DNA from: GCA-2737665 sp044344795
Lineage (GTDB): Bacteria; Bacteroidota; Bacteroidia; Palsa-965
DNA length: 64,000 nt
Assembly (NCBI GenBank): GCA_044344795.1
Contig: JBIJCF010000012.1
Span: forward strand, 1-64,000
Direction: 5' to 3'
The notes beneath the pieces are model-generated. The model saw only the letters and a program-made list of their open reading frames with translations, made no database searches and was not told the origin of the DNA. The translations under genes and the position numbers were made by a program. Numbering within the stretch: the first letter of the stretch is position 1; each line of letters starts with the position of its first letter. Positions 62,308 through 64,000 of the stretch are shown here, piece by piece.

Positions 62308-63330
62308 CTAGACAAAGTCACTTTCTTTCATATTCAGCCATTCCAGCGCCGCACCACTCAGGACTTTGGATTTTTTATCATCAGGCCAGTTCATGGATTT
62401 GATGAGACTTCCGGGGATGTTTTCGCCTAGTGGGAAAGGATAATCGCTGCCTAATGCAACACGTTCCGGACCGAATTGATCCACCACAAAATCAAGCATT
62501 TTAGCATCATGCACCAAAGAATCAATCCAGAATTTCGAAATGTAATTTTTTGGTGGAACGTTGTTGTCCATTGCGGTTAGATCAGGACGACAATCAAACC
62601 CGTGTTGCACGCGACCTACTGTTGCCGGGAAAGAACCGCCTCCATGTGCAAATGCAACGCGCAGTTGTGGGAGTTTTTCGAAAACACCGCCAAAAATCAT
62701 AGAGCAAATTGCACGTGATGTTTCGGCAGGCATACCTACTAACCATGGCAACCAGTATTTCTGCGTATTTTCTTCACCCATCATTTCCCATGGATGAATA
62801 AAAACAGCCATATCTAAATCTTGACACGCTTGAAATATTTCAAAAAACTCCGGTTCATTCAGATTTTTTTGATTCACATTAGTGCCAATCTGCACACCTT
62901 TCAATCCAATTTCTTTACAACGTTTCAGCTCCAGCACCGCCAGTTTAGGATCCTGCATAGGAATTGTCCCCAATCCGACAAAGCGTTTCGGAAATCGCTT
63001 TACGATGTCCGCAATATGGTCGTTTAAAAAAAATGAAATCTCCAGACAGTCTTGTGGCTTTGCCCAATAGCTAAACAATACAGGCACGGTAGACAATACC
63101 TGAACATTAATATGTTGTTCGTCACACTCTGTCGTGCGTTGTTCTGCACTCCAGCAATTGTTTTCTATTTCACGAAAAAACTTGCCGTCATCACGAATCA
63201 TGCGTGCACAACACGGTTTATGATGATCCAACTGAATAAATCCTCCGTAGCCGAATTTTTCTTTCCAGTTCGGAATGTTTTCGGGTAGAATGTGTGTGTG
63301 AATGTCAATCGTGAATAGCTGCTTCACCAA
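62308..63330 (-). CDS. 2-amino-3-carboxymuconate-6-semialdehyde decarboxylase (ACMSD), amidohydrolase family
   Basis: 340 residues of a metal-dependent amidohydrolase barrel. The metal motif HTH is at the N-terminus (IDIHTHILPENIPNW); further ligands appear as FIHPWEMMG, FAHGGGSFPATVGR and the catalytic Asp in LGSDYPFPLGE. The enzyme decarboxylates the ring-opened product of 3-hydroxyanthranilate. The gene for that product, 3-hydroxyanthranilate dioxygenase, lies 14 bp upstream on the same strand, which supports the assignment. Confidence 0.93.
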   Translation of the reverse strand: MVKQLFTIDIHTHILPENIPNWKEKFGYGGFIQLDHHKPCCARMIRDDGKFFREIENNCWSAEQRTTECDEQHINVQVLSTVPVLFSYWAKPQDCLEISFFLNDHIADIVKRFPKRFVGLGTIPMQDPKLAVLELKRCKEIGLKGVQIGTNVNQKNLNEPEFFEIFQACQDLDMAVFIHPWEMMGEENTQKYWLPWLVGMPAETSRAICSMIFGGVFEKLPQLRVAFAHGGGSFPATVGRVQHGFDCRPDLTAMDNNVPPKNYISKFWIDSLVHDAKMLDFVVDQFGPERVALGSDYPFPLGENIPGSLIKSMNWPDDKKSKVLSGAALEWLNMKESDFV

Positions 63331-63344
63331 CGAAATATTAGATG

Positions 63345-63869
63345 TTATTTAATTGCCGGAGGCGGCTCCATAACTGTACCACAGTTCTTGCAAGTACGCA
63401 AATCCACGCTTCCGTAAAATTTTTCGAATACTGCCTGAAACTGATTTTGAATATCCGTTAACACAAAATATTCTTCAAATAATTTGTGGTTGCATTTTTC
63501 GCAGAACCATAACAATCCGTCCTTTTCACCTTCCCGACGACGGCGTTCGATAACCAATCCTATAGTGTTGGCCGGACGTCCCGGACTATGTGGAACACCG
63601 GGAGGTAACAAGAAAATTTCTCCTTCCTTAATCGGCACCTGAGCCGCTTTGCCATCTTCCTGAATGCCTACCACGATATCACCCTCTAGTTGGTAGAAAA
63701 ACTCTTCGCTTTCGTTGTAGTGATAATCTTTACGGGAGTTGGGGCCACCAACTACCATGATAATGAACTCCGTGTCTTTGTAAATGACTTTGTTCGATAC
63801 GGGCGGTTTCAGAAGGTGTCGATTTTCATCGATCCATTTTTGAAAATTGAAAGGGCGAATAACTGCCAT
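63345..63869 (-). CDS. nbaC: 3-hydroxyanthranilate 3,4-dioxygenase
   Basis: 174 residues, a cupin. Iron ligands appear in DYHYNESEEFFYQLEGD and GVPHSPGRP. The C-terminal rubredoxin-like site of bacterial enzymes is complete: CEKCNH and CKNCG. It opens the ring of 3-hydroxyanthranilate in tryptophan (kynurenine) breakdown and hands the product to the ACMSD encoded next. Whether nearby genes continue the pathway is beyond the edge. Confidence 0.95.
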   Translation of the reverse strand: MAVIRPFNFQKWIDENRHLLKPPVSNKVIYKDTEFIIMVVGGPNSRKDYHYNESEEFFYQLEGDIVVGIQEDGKAAQVPIKEGEIFLLPPGVPHSPGRPANTIGLVIERRRREGEKDGLLWFCEKCNHKLFEEYFVLTDIQNQFQAVFEKFYGSVDLRTCKNCGTVMEPPPAIK

Positions 63870-63936
63870 ATAAATTCTGTTTAGAATACGTTACGAAAGT
63901 AGCTAAATGCAGGCAAAGTTGCTTGTAAAATGATCC

Positions 63937-63944
63937 TATCTTTG
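63937..63944 (+). promoter_or_regulatory. -7 element of the SDR gene
   Basis: TATCTTTG, a perfect match, 4 nt before ATG 63949 and 16 nt before ATG 63961. No -33 box at normal spacing. Confidence 0.45.
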
Positions 63945-63948
63945 GGCT

Positions 63949-64000
63949 ATGAACATTAACATGGAAGGTAAAACTGCTCTAGTGTGTGGCAGTTCACAAG
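63949..64000 (+). CDS. Short-chain dehydrogenase/reductase, N-terminal fragment at window edge
   Basis: Only 17 codons are present (MNINMEGKTALVCGSSQ). The opening strand and the start of a nucleotide loop (TALVCGSSQ) are typical of SDR enzymes. ATG 63961 (MEGKTALV) may be the true start. It is divergent from the kynurenine genes, and SDR genes are often near them, but the substrate cannot be told. Confidence 0.6.
   Translation, partial: MNINMEGKTALVCGSSQ

Overview
The window is a piece of a Bacteroidota chromosome, most likely from the Flavobacteriia/Sphingobacteriia/Chitinophagia side of the phylum. Supporting signs are a SprB-repeat giant adhesin with its PorP/SprF partner, type IX secretion (T9SS) C-terminal sorting domains, families largely confined to this phylum (DUF2723, DUF2480, DUF2490, DUF5686), two-component propeller sensors, and promoters of the Bacteroidota form TTTG/TTG - N19-21 - TAnnTTTG. 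Start codons mostly lack a Shine-Dalgarno sequence. Both edges cut through genes: a histidine kinase on the left and an SDR oxidoreductase on the right.

Layout. 1-1.4 kb: NtrY-like kinase tail and a stand-alone B12-binding protein. 1.4-8.8 kb: an assimilatory sulfur operon (sulfite reductase with a C-terminal HEPN-like domain, SUMT, a DUF2490 outer-membrane protein, a precorrin-2 dehydrogenase/TauE fusion, an Fe-S (P)APS reductase and homoserine dehydrogenase). A good promoter, two tandem Met/Cys-rich leader ORFs and two intrinsic terminators precede it. A third Cys-Cys-Cys mini-ORF lies between its first two genes. 8.8-15.5 kb: propeller/SpoIIE sensor, a coiled-coil secreted protein, MarC and a second histidine kinase. 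15.5-18.9 kb: panD - flippase-like - rfaE2 - radA on the minus strand, behind tRNA-Gln. 19-25 kb: DUF2723 membrane protein, polysaccharide deacetylase, persulfide dioxygenase-like/rhodanese protein, GNAT. 25-34.2 kb: SprF-like protein and a 2741-residue adhesin with about 30 Cys-rich SprB repeats. 34.2-42.7 kb: small LytTR-like ORF, PAP2-like protein, rpoN, sdhBAC, pepP, alpha/beta hydrolase. 42.7-47.9 kb: small proteins, a strongly structured intergenic region, and a LytTR regulator with its LytS-type propeller kinase. 47.9-55.5 kb: thiL divergent from a complete suf operon (A-like, B, C, D, S, E, T-like, DUF2480), with a perfect palindrome at its transcription start. 55.5-64 kb: secreted lysyl-oxidase-like protein, PurF-type amidotransferase, DUF5686 protein, and two kynurenine-pathway enzymes (ACMSD, 3-hydroxyanthranilate dioxygenase).

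The most interesting element is the 5' region of the sulfur operon. Leader 1 (MMMNCCM) sits before an 11-bp terminator, and a competing hairpin is visible with the spacing of a classical ribosome-stalling attenuator. Leader 2 carries MCMCMCMCCC before a second terminator next to the sulfite reductase start. Because the operon makes cysteine and ends in homoserine dehydrogenase (towards methionine), stalling at Cys and Met codons would sense exactly its end products. The suf operon and the Cys-rich adhesin are further cysteine consumers in the window, but any regulatory link to them is speculation.
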